Notes under the pieces: generated by a model
Database searches by the model: none
What the model was told of the DNA's origin: nothing
Seen by the model: the letters and a program-made list of their open reading frames with translations, nothing else
Translations under genes and position numbers: made by a program
In this document: positions 9,783 to 18,544 of the stretch, one piece after another
Numbering within the stretch: position 1 is the stretch's first letter
How the letters are laid out: the number at the start of each line of letters is the position of its first letter
Assembly (NCBI RefSeq): GCF_030124375.1
Contig: NZ_JASKLS010000003.1
Location: forward strand, 355,337 to 419,336
Origin: Sinorhizobium sp. 6-70
GTDB taxonomy: Bacteria > Pseudomonadota > Alphaproteobacteria > Rhizobiales > Rhizobiaceae
Length of the DNA: 64,000 nt
Reading direction: 5' to 3'

Positions 9783-11021
9783 TCACTGGCCGGTGTCGAT
9801 GATCGACTGCATTTCCGACTGGGCGTTGGAGAATGCCCCGTCGACATCGTCGCCATAGATTGCCGCATTGGTGAAGGTCGCCCAGGGGCCGTTGGCGCTG
9901 TTGATCAGATCGTTGAACTGCAGCGTGTAGGGCGTCTTGGCGACCTCGATCGCCTTGATACCCACCTGCATGCGCGGGTCGAGGCCTTCAAGCACCTTGT
10001 CGGCGATATCGCCGCGGGTCGGCAAGCTGCCGTATTTCGCCATCACCTTCTGGCCGTCCATCGAATAGGTGTATTCGAGGAACTCCTTCACCGCGTCGAT
10101 CTTCTTCGTGCCCTTGGTTATGACGAAATTATCGCCGCCAGCAAATGACGAGGTACCGCCGTTGACGCCGGGGATCAGCGTCACGCCGAAGTTGATGTCG
10201 GGGTTTTCGGTGACCAGCGTGCCGATGGCAAAGGCGCCGATGCTTTGCTGGCCGATCTTGCCATTCGTGAAGGTCAGGAAGTTTACGCCGTTGTCGCTGG
10301 CCGAACTCGCCGGCACGAGGTCCTTCTTGACCATCGAACGGTAGATATCGACCGCCTTACGCATTTCCGGCGTGTCGAGTGTCGCCTTCTTGCCGTCGCT
10401 GGAGAGAATGTCGGCGCCCGAACCCCAGACAAGCGGGGTGAAGGTGAAGATCATGCAGCCGCCGCAGCCGCCGCCGGAGAAGTAGAAGCCGTAGATATCG
10501 TCACCGAGGGCGCGGATCTTTTCGGCATTGGCTTCGATCTCCTCCCAAGTGGTCGGCGCCTTTTCCGGGTCGAGGCCGGCCTTCTTGTAGAGGTCCTTGT
10601 TCCAGGCAAAAATCGACGTCTCGACCGAAAGCGGCAGGCCGTAGATGCGATCCTGATAGGTTCCGAGCTTCACGTGGGATGGCGAGAGCGAATTGAAGTA
10701 GGGCAGTGCCTTCGCCCAATCGGTCAGGTCCTCGAGCTGGCCGGCGGCGGCAAAGGCCGGGGTGTAGATGAGGTCGAGCGAAAGCGCGTCCGGGGCCTGC
10801 CCGCCCGCAATCGCGGTCGCATATTTTTGCACCAGTTCGGAGAACGGCACTTCGGTCATGGCGACCTGGTTCTCGTGGCTGGCATTGTAGGCCTCGACGA
10901 CCTTCTTGAAGGATTCGCCGATGCCGGAACGAACCCACATTTCGATTTTCTCGGCGGCCGACGCACCGGACGCCAGGCACAAGGTAATGATGCTCGTTGC
11001 TGCCAATAGACGCTTGATCAT
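9783..11021 (-). CDS. Extracellular solute-binding protein of a sugar ABC transporter (family 1)
   Basis: A 412-residue periplasmic protein. The signal peptide is clear (MIKRLLAATSIITLCLASGA, then a SAA-type cleavage near residue 23). The mature fold is of the maltose-binding type, with MWVRSGIGESFKKVVEAYN at the N terminus. It binds the sugar in the periplasm for the MalF/MalG-type permeases that follow. It lies 39 bases downstream of the LacI gene on the same strand. A run CGGCMI near residue 190 brings two cysteines close together, unusual for this family. The GH127 gene in the operon suggests an arabinofuranose-containing ligand (inference). Confidence 0.92.
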   Translation of the reverse strand: MIKRLLAATSIITLCLASGASAAEKIEMWVRSGIGESFKKVVEAYNASHENQVAMTEVPFSELVQKYATAIAGGQAPDALSLDLIYTPAFAAAGQLEDLTDWAKALPYFNSLSPSHVKLGTYQDRIYGLPLSVETSIFAWNKDLYKKAGLDPEKAPTTWEEIEANAEKIRALGDDIYGFYFSGGGCGGCMIFTFTPLVWGSGADILSSDGKKATLDTPEMRKAVDIYRSMVKKDLVPASSASDNGVNFLTFTNGKIGQQSIGAFAIGTLVTENPDINFGVTLIPGVNGGTSSFAGGDNFVITKGTKKIDAVKEFLEYTYSMDGQKVMAKYGSLPTRGDIADKVLEGLDPRMQVGIKAIEVAKTPYTLQFNDLINSANGPWATFTNAAIYGDDVDGAFSNAQSEMQSIIDTGQ

Positions 11022-11060
11022 GGCACTCCTCCCGTTGTGGCGCCTCCTCGCGCCGTTTCG

Positions 11061-12053
11061 TTATTCCGTGGGGCTCATGCCCCCGCACGATTGCCGGACA
11101 ACCAACCGGCACGGCAATTTCCTCACGCCCGGCTCGACGCGTCGCCCCTCTGCGAGCGCGAGCACAGTCAGGCCGGCCTCACGGCCAAGCTCTTTCAACC
11201 CCATGTCGATGGAGGTCAGCGGCGGCCGCGTTTGCGCCGCCAGGATCTCCCAGTTGTCGAAGCCGACGACCGACACGTCTTCAGGCACCCGAACGTCACG
11301 CTCTCGCAAGGCGTCGACCACGCCGCGGGCGATCTGGTCGTTGCCGCAGAAGATGGCATCGGGCTTTTCGCCGGGCCGATCCCAGATCGACCCGACGGCC
11401 TCATGACCCCAGCTCTCGGCCCAGACGCCGTAAAGGATCGGCTCGACATCGCCGGCGACCTCCCGGTAGGCGCTGGCGCGCTCGCGGACCGAGAAGAAAT
11501 CCTCAGGCCCGGTGATATGTGCGATCCGGCGGCGTCCGAGCTTCGCCAGCCATTCGACCGCAAGACGCGCGCCCTGCGCATCATCGGAGCGCAGCGTGAC
11601 ACTCGTCTCGGTGCCTTCGGTAAAGGCGTAAACGACTGGTACTGGGAGGCTCGACAGATCGACCGGCAAGCGTCGGTCCAGGCGCTTTCCGGAGGCGATG
11701 ATGCCGTCGACCTGCTTGTCGAGCATGGCATCGACATGGATCTGCCCCAGCGCCGGGTCGTCTTCGATTGCGCACAGGAAGACCGAGACACCGTGATCGA
11801 CCAGCGCTTCCGAAATTCCCGCCATAACCGGCAAGGTAAAACGTCCATAGGTGTCGTTCGTCAGAAGGCCGATGGTAAAGCTGCGCTTGCTGAGCAGTCC
11901 GCGCGCAAGCGCGTTCGGCCTGAAGCCGATTTCGCCCGCGATGCGCTTCACCCTCTCGCGCGTCTCGGCTCCCATGCGGCCAGTATTGTTCAACGCCTTC
12001 GAGGCCGTTGAAATACTGACGCCGGCTGCCGCAGCCACGTCATGAATGGTCAC
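11061..12053 (-). CDS. LacI-family transcriptional regulator
   Basis: A 330-residue regulator with an N-terminal helix-turn-helix and hinge (TIHDVAAAAGVSISTASKAL, residues 2-21, then GFRPNALARGL) and a periplasmic-binding-like effector domain. It is the first gene of the minus-strand sugar operon. Two operator-like palindromes lie 47-94 bases upstream of its start, so it very likely represses itself and the whole operon until a sugar ligand binds. Confidence 0.93.
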   Translation of the reverse strand: MTIHDVAAAAGVSISTASKALNNTGRMGAETRERVKRIAGEIGFRPNALARGLLSKRSFTIGLLTNDTYGRFTLPVMAGISEALVDHGVSVFLCAIEDDPALGQIHVDAMLDKQVDGIIASGKRLDRRLPVDLSSLPVPVVYAFTEGTETSVTLRSDDAQGARLAVEWLAKLGRRRIAHITGPEDFFSVRERASAYREVAGDVEPILYGVWAESWGHEAVGSIWDRPGEKPDAIFCGNDQIARGVVDALRERDVRVPEDVSVVGFDNWEILAAQTRPPLTSIDMGLKELGREAGLTVLALAEGRRVEPGVRKLPCRLVVRQSCGGMSPTE

Positions 12054-12099
12054 GCGTCTGTTGGTCGGATTGTCCAGCGCACCCTCCCGTGTTCAAGGA

Positions 12100-12115
12100 G
12101 AGAAAACCTTTTCTC
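12100..12115. promoter_or_regulatory. LacI-type operator, proximal
   Basis: A 16-bp palindrome, GAGAAAA-CC-TTTTCTC, with perfect 7-bp arms around a central CC. It is centred 54 bases upstream of the lacI start. Dyads with a central CG-like step are typical LacI-family operators. Confidence 0.75.
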
Positions 12116-12131
12116 ATGTCATCTGTCAACA

Positions 12132-12147
12132 GAAAAAAGGTTTTCTC
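12132..12147. promoter_or_regulatory. LacI-type operator, distal
   Basis: A second copy of the palindrome in inverted orientation (GAAAAAA-GG-TTTTCTC, one arm mismatch). Its centre is 32 bases (about three helical turns) from the first. The spacing places both sites on the same DNA face, consistent with cooperative binding. Confidence 0.7.
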
Positions 12148-12167
12148 ATCGTCGGTCGCTGAGAGGT

Positions 12168-12827
12168 TCAGGGCCGGGTAGGCGTCAGCAGCAAGATCGC
12201 GACAAAGACGATCGAGGCAAGCGGGACGATTGCACCGCGATCCTCCATCGCCAGCAGAGTCAGGCTACTGAACGCGCACCACAGGAGCGGGATCGGCAGA
12301 AGCAGCAAGGGGCGTCTTCCTCTGATCGCCAGCACCGTGCCGAGCGTCGTGATCGCGGTTGGATCCGGCATCATGCCGAAGGTTTCTGCGGCGGCCAGCG
12401 AACGCGTCGAAAGCAAGTCGAGAAGCGGGTGAACCAGGAGCCCGAATAGGACAAGAACAGTCCCACCGTAGCGGCGCCATCGGCTCACGGCGATGCGGTG
12501 GTCCGTATCAAAGCTGAGAATCGCCAGAAGCCCGGCCTGAAGAAAGAAGGCCATCGCGGCATAGGTCGCGCCCCAGTTTATGGTTGCATAGCGAAGCCAG
12601 AGGAACTGCCATGCGCAAAAGGCCCAGGCCACGGCAAATGCCGGCAGAAGCGCAATCTTCGCCAACCGCACATGCATGACCGCGAAAACGATGACCGCCA
12701 ACATGCCGATCACGAAGACGAGCTGAAGCGGCCAGAAATCCAGATTGTAGCGCTCGATGAGGCGAACGTAGACGCGCGGCGAGAACATCAGGAAATCGCC
12801 AGGCGTATAGGTCCACCACTCCGACAT
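12168..12827 (-). CDS. Multi-pass membrane protein resembling the DUF6064 family
   Basis: A 219-residue protein with about six hydrophobic segments. The N terminus MSEWWTYTPGDFLMFSPRVY resembles that of DUF6064 proteins, from memory. No catalytic motif is visible and the function is unknown. It reads toward lacI and lies 49 bases downstream of the end of the aldo/keto reductase gene on the same strand, so it may share that transcript. Membrane location is secure; family naming is moderate. Confidence 0.8.
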   Translation of the reverse strand: MSEWWTYTPGDFLMFSPRVYVRLIERYNLDFWPLQLVFVIGMLAVIVFAVMHVRLAKIALLPAFAVAWAFCAWQFLWLRYATINWGATYAAMAFFLQAGLLAILSFDTDHRIAVSRWRRYGGTVLVLFGLLVHPLLDLLSTRSLAAAETFGMMPDPTAITTLGTVLAIRGRRPLLLLPIPLLWCAFSSLTLLAMEDRGAIVPLASIVFVAILLLTPTRP

Positions 12828-12876
12828 TCGCCGACCTCACAGCTCGCGCGTTAGGCAGATCGGGCAAGGCGGGCGG

Positions 12877-13794
12877 TCACAACGCCTCCACGTAGTCGGC
12901 CATACGCCGCCGCGTCGCCTCGTCAGGCAGGACGCCGCCGCCGGCTTCGAGATTCTCGCGCACATGGTCGATGCGGGTCGTCGCGGGTATGGCGCAGGTG
13001 ACCGCCGGATGTGAGACGATGAACTTGAGCAGGAACTGCGCCCAGTTGCGCGCGCCCGTCTCGGCGACCCATTCGGGCAGAGGTTCGTCATCGAGCTGCC
13101 GGATCAGGCTGCCCTGGCGGAACGGGCGGTTGACAATGACCGCGATGCCCTTCTCCTGCGCCAGGGGCAGGATGCGCTCCTCCGCCTCACGGTCGAGGAT
13201 GTTGTAGGTAAGCTGAACGAAATCAATCGGCTGGCTCGCCATGATGCTCTCGATTTCCCGATGCCGCCGCCCTTCCGACGTAGTGATGCCGACGTAACGC
13301 AATTGCGCCTTTGCCTTCATCTCGAACAGCATTGGCAGATGGTCTTGCCAGGAAACGAGATTGTGGACCTGCATGAGATCGAACTTCTCAACGCCCCAGT
13401 AGGCGCGGGAGGCCTCGATCTGCTCCGCCCCGCTTGCCGGATCGGAAATCCAGACCTTCTCGGCTGAAAACAGGCGATCGGGGTATTTCAGCTTCTGAAG
13501 GCCATAGCCGATGGTCGGCTGCGAGGAGCCGTACATGGGAGAGGAATCGACCATGCGCCCGCCGCCTTCGAAGAAGGCCGCCATCACGGCGGCGCACTCG
13601 TCCTTAAGCACCGGATCGTCGCCGACGTTGAAGGTGATCCAGGTGCCGAGGCCAATCGCCGGTATTTCCTCGCCGCTTGACGGGATTGCTCTCCGGGTGA
13701 CGCCGGCGACTTGGGCATGCGCGGAGTGCCGCACCACCGGCAAGGTCGCAGCCAATGCAAATCCCTGAAGGACGCTTCGCCGTGTGAACCTCAT
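12877..13794 (-). CDS. Aldo/keto reductase with Tat-type signal peptide
   Basis: A 305-residue oxidoreductase. The start at 13794 follows AAGGAGGTG and gives a twin-arginine leader (MRFTRRSVLQGFALAATLPV, cleavage after HAQ). A longer frame to 13956 lacks these signals. The mature part has the aldo/keto reductase tetrad: Asp and Tyr in DSSPMYGSS, Lys in FSAEKVW and His in MQVHNL, followed by a reduced-NADP-site region. Tat export implies that the protein folds with its cofactor before reaching the periplasm. The substrate is unknown. Confidence 0.9.
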   Translation of the reverse strand: MRFTRRSVLQGFALAATLPVVRHSAHAQVAGVTRRAIPSSGEEIPAIGLGTWITFNVGDDPVLKDECAAVMAAFFEGGGRMVDSSPMYGSSQPTIGYGLQKLKYPDRLFSAEKVWISDPASGAEQIEASRAYWGVEKFDLMQVHNLVSWQDHLPMLFEMKAKAQLRYVGITTSEGRRHREIESIMASQPIDFVQLTYNILDREAEERILPLAQEKGIAVIVNRPFRQGSLIRQLDDEPLPEWVAETGARNWAQFLLKFIVSHPAVTCAIPATTRIDHVRENLEAGGGVLPDEATRRRMADYVEAL

Positions 13795-14059
13795 CGGGGG
13801 CACCTCCTTTCCGCGCATGGCAAGAGGACAAAGGAAATTATACCCGTTAGATCCGGCGAGATCATGAAGTGCTATGGCACCGGCATGAAACTGCGAAGTC
13901 GTGATGCGAGAGACGGTGGCCGCGTCGGGACTTTCCGCTTGTTCAGAGCCGTTCAAGCCCTTATTTGACGTTGACCGTCACAGGCTGGAGCGGGGTGGGG
14001 CAAAACTGCTTCGTCTTGCGGTACGGCCTTTGCCCGCGCAGCCCGCTGTCTTTTGAGCA

Positions 14060-14989
14060 ATGCAACAGTTCGCCAAGGAGCCGAAGAGAGAGATCGCATG
14101 GGGCATGCCGACGTCGGTTGCCCTGCATCTGGCCGTGGCGTTCCTGTTGCTCTTTCGGCTGCCCGAAGCACCGCCGGAACCGGCGAAGGAGCAGAGCGTC
14201 AACGTCGAACTGGTTCCGCCACCGCGCCCGAAGGCACAAAAGCCGCCGGCAGAACCGGCGAAATCCGGCGCCAAACCATCAGCCGCGCAGCCGCAGGCCT
14301 TCGAATCCGCTTCAGCACGCGCGGATGTAAACGAAGAGCAGCAGCCTCCGCCGAAGCAGGGCGAGGCGCAACAAGCTCCGAAAGCCGTCGAACAGCCGGA
14401 ACCGACGCCATCCAAGACAGAGACCGCTGCGCGCGAAACGCCGGAACCCAAACCGGCGCCGCCGGTGCTGGCAATGCCGCAACCGGACGCGGCGATCCAG
14501 CAGGGCGAGGCGGAAGCGGCCTCCCCTGAAGGCGTGCCGGTTCCCGCGCAAAGGCCGCCGCCGGAAACAGCGGAGAAACAGCAGCCCTCGGAGCCGGCAG
14601 GCGCCAAAGTCGAACAGAAATCCGACGCGCTCGTTCCGGCAAAAGAACTCTTTTCGCCAAATGCGCTGTCGAACCCGCGCATCAAGCAGGCGCTCGGGAA
14701 GCTCCCCGTCAAGAAGCGCATCGCGCAGATCTGCAGCATCGAGGCGCTGGAGCAGATCCGTAACCAGAGGCCGGACGCTTTCCCGGATATGCTAGCCCGC
14801 GCCGGTACCATTTCGACTTCGGCGGTCACCGCCATCGGCAGCGCCTACCGAAGCAAGGCGAAGTGGTACAATGTCGACTTCAAGTGCGAGGTCGATGCTG
14901 ATGCGACGGCCGTGACTTCTTTCAGCTTCGCGATCGGTGGCGCAGTTCCGAAAAGCGAATGGAATGCGCGCGAGCTGCCGCTGAACTGA
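14060..14989 (+). CDS. DUF930 domain protein with Pro/Ala/Glu-rich periplasmic linker
   Basis: A 309-residue protein: a short cytoplasmic N terminus, one membrane helix (residues 16-34), a roughly 160-residue stretch rich in proline, alanine and glutamate, and a C-terminal globular DUF930 domain (from about residue 195, SNPRIKQALGKLPVKKRIAQ) with two cysteines (QICSIEAL and DFKCEVD) that could form a disulfide. The layout is TonB-like: inner-membrane anchor, extended linker, periplasmic domain. DUF930 proteins are common in Rhizobiales but have no assigned function that I know. Confidence 0.88.
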   Translation: MQQFAKEPKREIAWGMPTSVALHLAVAFLLLFRLPEAPPEPAKEQSVNVELVPPPRPKAQKPPAEPAKSGAKPSAAQPQAFESASARADVNEEQQPPPKQGEAQQAPKAVEQPEPTPSKTETAARETPEPKPAPPVLAMPQPDAAIQQGEAEAASPEGVPVPAQRPPPETAEKQQPSEPAGAKVEQKSDALVPAKELFSPNALSNPRIKQALGKLPVKKRIAQICSIEALEQIRNQRPDAFPDMLARAGTISTSAVTAIGSAYRSKAKWYNVDFKCEVDADATAVTSFSFAIGGAVPKSEWNARELPLN

Positions 14990-15397
14990 GCACGCGGGCA
15001 TCTCAGGCTCGATCTTCCTCGCCGCCCGACCGATCCCACAGCCACGAAATTCCCCAGATAATTGGCGCCGCTAGGCGTCGGGGGCGGGGCGCTTTCGCCG
15101 TTTGCCGAACTGCTGATCGGGATGCCCAGGGTAGAAGGGCAGTAAACCCAAAGATTGGCTCCCGCGACCTCCTGATTGTGTAAGACGTCATCTAAGTTGT
15201 CGCTAATGTTGCGCTTATGAGGAATGCGCGCAGTGTGATAAAATCGCGGCTCTGGGAGCAATTCCGGCCTAGGGAGGCGCCGGAAAATTTCAGTTTCTCG
15301 TTACGCGCTGCGAAGCAGCGTCTCCGCCATGCCGGATAGGGTGAGGTCCTCCTTTCGAAAAAGCGGCCTCTGAATAACAACTCGGAATGGGAGGTGT
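14990..15397. other. 408-bp intergenic region without recognisable gene
   Basis: No reading frame here has family-like composition or a good ribosome site. It must contain the promoter of the sugar ABC operon starting at 15398, but I could not identify clear -35/-10 boxes or an operator. The only strong local signal is GGGAGGTG just before the ATG at 15398. Confidence 0.5.
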
Positions 15398-16660
15398 ATG
15401 ATGGTTCGTAAACTGTTTCTCACCTTGGCTGCCGCAGCGTCCGCGCTCGCGATCAGCGGAGCCGCATGGGCCGATATCACGGTCCTCGTGCCATCCGGCA
15501 GCGAAGGCGACGGCCTCAGAGCCGCGGCCGCAGACTACGCAAAGCTGAAGGGCACCAAGGTAGAGACCGTCCAGGCGCCCTATGCCAACGTCTTCGAACA
15601 AGGCGCCAATGCCGGCGCCACCAAGTCAGGCGTCTTCGATATCGTCCTGATGGATGATCCGTGGATTCCGTTCTTTGCCGAAAACGGGCACCTGGAGGAC
15701 CTGACGCCCTACTTCAAGAAGGCCGGGTTGGAAGGACCCGACAACGATTTCCTGTCGAAGTCGCTGGCGATCTGCCGCAATCCCTATAACTCCGGGCCTT
15801 ACGTCTGCCTGCCCTATGTGGGAAATGCGCAGATGTTCTTCTATGACGCTGCCAAGTACAAGGAAGCGGGCGTCGAGGCTCCGAAAACCTGGGATGACGT
15901 GCTGAAGGCGAGCAAGGCGCTGACCGAAGGAGGCGGCGGCCGCTATTTCGGCTATGTCTTCCGCGGCGGCCAGGGCAACCCGGTCGTTGCCGATTTCATG
16001 CCGATCTTCTGGTCTTATGGCGCCGATCTCTTCAATGCCGACCGGAGCAAGGTCACGATCGACACGCCGGAAGGTGCTGCCGCCATGAAGACGTTCATGG
16101 CACTGCGCGACGTCTCGCCGAAAGGAGTCGAGAGCTACAACGCCAACGAGGTCGGCACGGCGCTCGCTGCGGGCACCTCGGCTTCGTCGATCAACTGGCC
16201 GAACTGGGTCGCGACCTTTGAGGACCCGAGCCAGTCGAAGATGGTCGGCAAGATCTCCTACACCGCCATTCCAGCCGGAACGAAGCCGGGCAGTTCGGAA
16301 ATCGGCCACTGGACCATGGGCATCATGTCGGCGTCGAAGAACAAGCAGGAAGCCTTCGACTTCATGCTCTGGGCAACCTCGCCCGAGCAGATCAAGATTT
16401 CCGCCGAGCGCGGCAACCCGCCCGTCCGGGCCTCGGTCTTCACCGATCCGGAACTGACCAAGCAGGAGAAGTTCCGGCACTATCCCGTGCTGATGGAGGC
16501 GATCCAGGCTTCGACCCCGCGTCCGCGCCATCCGAAATGGCCGGAGATCGAAAATGCCTTTGGCATCGAACTCTCCAAGGCCGTTGCGGGCACGATCACG
16601 CCGGAGGAGGCGCTGAAGAACGCGCAGGCGGCGGTCGAGCAGATCACCGGCCTTAAATAG
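15398..16660 (+). CDS. Extracellular solute-binding protein of a sugar ABC transporter (family 1)
   Basis: A 420-residue periplasmic binding protein. Signal peptide at residues 1-25 (LFLTLAAAASALAISGAAWA), then ITVLVPSGSEGDGLRAAAAD. A second ATG follows immediately at 15401. The fold is of the maltose/glycerol-3-phosphate-binding type. It begins a five-gene transporter operon that ends with two exported accessory proteins. Nothing in the sequence names the sugar. Confidence 0.92.
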   Translation: MMVRKLFLTLAAAASALAISGAAWADITVLVPSGSEGDGLRAAAADYAKLKGTKVETVQAPYANVFEQGANAGATKSGVFDIVLMDDPWIPFFAENGHLEDLTPYFKKAGLEGPDNDFLSKSLAICRNPYNSGPYVCLPYVGNAQMFFYDAAKYKEAGVEAPKTWDDVLKASKALTEGGGGRYFGYVFRGGQGNPVVADFMPIFWSYGADLFNADRSKVTIDTPEGAAAMKTFMALRDVSPKGVESYNANEVGTALAAGTSASSINWPNWVATFEDPSQSKMVGKISYTAIPAGTKPGSSEIGHWTMGIMSASKNKQEAFDFMLWATSPEQIKISAERGNPPVRASVFTDPELTKQEKFRHYPVLMEAIQASTPRPRHPKWPEIENAFGIELSKAVAGTITPEEALKNAQAAVEQITGLK

Positions 16661-16674
16661 CGGGAAATTCTGCA

Positions 16675-16699
16675 CGAACGGGGCCTTCGGCCCCGTTCG
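16675..16699 (+). terminator. Intra-operon hairpin with UUCG loop
   Basis: A perfect 11-bp stem (CGAACGGGGCC / GGCCCCGTTCG) closed by a UUCG-like tetraloop lies between the binding-protein stop (16660) and the permease start (16743). There is no T run. It probably stabilises the binding-protein message or partly terminates transcription. Confidence 0.65.
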
Positions 16700-16742
16700 C
16701 GACAGGAACCGAGATCGACAGAAGGTCTGCAGGGAGAGACGG

Positions 16743-17669
16743 ATGTTGAAGTCCGCGAGCGACGGCACATCGACCGCGCAGTCTCGGCCAGGTGGCTGGC
16801 TGGAGCGGTGGGCGGAGCGTCACCTGCGCTACCTGATGCTTGCGCCGACGGTCCTGATATTGCTGGCGCTGACGATCTTCCCGAGCCTCTACATGTTTTA
16901 CGCGGCGGTTCACAGGATCAGCCCGAACCCCGACCTGCCGTGGGAGTTCGTCGGTGCCGGCAATTTTGCGCGGCTCCTGTCGGATGCGCAGTTTCATGTC
17001 GCGCTCCGCAACACCATCGTCTTCACCGTGGTGGCAGTCACGGTCGAATTTCTTCTCGGTCTCGGCCTGGCCCTGCTTCTTGATAAATTCATCCGCCGGC
17101 TGACATTTCTGAAGACCGTGCTGATGATCCCGATGATGCTGCCGCCGATTGCCGTCGCCATCACCTGGAAGCTGATCTACGAGCCTCAATTCGGCGTGCT
17201 CAACGAAATCATGTACCGCCTCGGTCTTCCCCTGCAGGCATGGGCAGGCGACGTGAACCTCGCGATGTTCTCGATCATCGTTGCCGATGTCTGGCAGTGG
17301 ACACCCTTCATATTCCTGCTGATGCTGGCGGGGCTCGCGAGCCTGCCGGTGGAACCTTATGAGGCGGCCGCGCTCGATGGCGCCTCGTCCTGGCGACAAT
17401 TCTGGGACCTGACGATCCCCTTCCTGAAGCCGGTCATCGCAATCGCGCTGCTGCTGCGGGTGATGGACGCCCTGCGCCTTTTCGACCTGGTATTCATCCT
17501 CACCGGCGGCGGCCCCGCCGATCGCACCAAGGTGTTGAGTCTCTACATCTACCAGGTCGCTTACCGTTTCGCCGATCCCGGCTACGCGGCGGCGATATCG
17601 CTGTTCGTGCTGTTCGTGACGATCGTTCTCAGCACCTGGTTCATGAAGCGCATGCGGCTGGCGGATTGA
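16743..17669 (+). CDS. Sugar ABC transporter permease (MalF/UgpA type)
   Basis: A 308-residue permease with six hydrophobic segments, a cytoplasmic N terminus of about 35 residues and the EAA loop PYEAAALDGASSWRQFWDLT. It pairs with the next permease. GGGAGAGACGG precedes the ATG. Confidence 0.93.
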   Translation: MLKSASDGTSTAQSRPGGWLERWAERHLRYLMLAPTVLILLALTIFPSLYMFYAAVHRISPNPDLPWEFVGAGNFARLLSDAQFHVALRNTIVFTVVAVTVEFLLGLGLALLLDKFIRRLTFLKTVLMIPMMLPPIAVAITWKLIYEPQFGVLNEIMYRLGLPLQAWAGDVNLAMFSIIVADVWQWTPFIFLLMLAGLASLPVEPYEAAALDGASSWRQFWDLTIPFLKPVIAIALLLRVMDALRLFDLVFILTGGGPADRTKVLSLYIYQVAYRFADPGYAAAISLFVLFVTIVLSTWFMKRMRLAD

Positions 17670-17674
17670 AGACG

Positions 17675-18541
17675 ATGGCGACAAGGACCCTCCACAGACG
17701 CAGCCGCACCAAAGAGGTGCTCACACGCCTTTTGGCCTACCTGGCGATCCTCGTCGCGTTGATCCTGACGCTTTTCCCGATCTATTGGATTGCTGCCAAT
17801 TCGTTCAAGTTCGATATCGACATCTTCGCCGTGCCGCCGGAATGGCTGCCCAGAAACCCGACATTGAAGCATTACCAGGAAGCCTTCATCCAGCGTCCTT
17901 TCCTGCGCTACGCGCTGAACAGTTTCCTCGTCGCGGTCGGGACGACGATCGTCTCCGTGGTTTTCGGCACGATGGCGGGTTATGCCCTGGCACGGTTCCA
18001 CTACCCGTGGCAGTGGCGCAAGCAGGTTTCGTTCTGGATTCTTTCGACACGCATGATGCCGCCGATCGTCAGCATCATTCCGCTCTACCTGTTCTTCAAC
18101 TACTTCCAAATGCTGAACACGAAGTCGGCGCTCGTGATCGCCTACACCGCCTTCAACCTGCCTTTCGCGACCTGGATGATGAAAAGCTATTTCCAGGACC
18201 TGCCGGTCGAACTGGAGGAGGCTGCGGTCGTCGACGGCGATACCCGTTGGGGCGCCTTCCTGCATGTGGCCTTGCCGCTTGCCCGGCCGGGGCTTGCGGC
18301 AACGGCGATCTTCTGCCTGATCATTTCGTGGAACGAGTTCCTGTTGTCACTCATCATCACACTGACCGAGCAGTCGCAGACGCTGCCGATCGGCATTGCC
18401 GGGCGGGTGACGCAGTACAACACCTATTGGGGCGAGATCAGCGCCGCCGGGTTCATGGCCTGCGTTCCGATCGTCATCTTCGCTTTCATCGTTCAAAAGC
18501 ATCTTGTCCGGGGGCTCTCCCTTGGGGCTGTCAAGGGTTGA
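17675..18541 (+). CDS. Sugar ABC transporter permease (MalG/UgpE type)
   Basis: A 288-residue permease with six hydrophobic segments and the EAA loop LEEAAVVDGDTRWGAFLHVAL. The ATG at 17675 is preferred to an in-frame TTG at 17666 that overlaps the previous stop; GGATTGAAGACG provides weak ribosome pairing. The stop is 3 bases before the ATPase start. Confidence 0.92.
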   Translation: MATRTLHRRSRTKEVLTRLLAYLAILVALILTLFPIYWIAANSFKFDIDIFAVPPEWLPRNPTLKHYQEAFIQRPFLRYALNSFLVAVGTTIVSVVFGTMAGYALARFHYPWQWRKQVSFWILSTRMMPPIVSIIPLYLFFNYFQMLNTKSALVIAYTAFNLPFATWMMKSYFQDLPVELEEAAVVDGDTRWGAFLHVALPLARPGLAATAIFCLIISWNEFLLSLIITLTEQSQTLPIGIAGRVTQYNTYWGEISAAGFMACVPIVIFAFIVQKHLVRGLSLGAVKG

Positions 18542-18544
18542 GCC

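Noticed and set aside
13961..14058. Minus-strand frame ending RKTKQFCPTPLQPVTVNVK
   Set aside because: The tail looks like the end of a small exported protein, but the frame upstream is antisense to the DUF930 gene and has no start or signal peptide. It could be a decayed remnant; support is too weak to annotate.
14200..14660. Tandem repeats in the DUF930 gene
   Set aside because: The Pro/Ala/Glu-rich stretch is low-complexity linker without a regular repeat unit.
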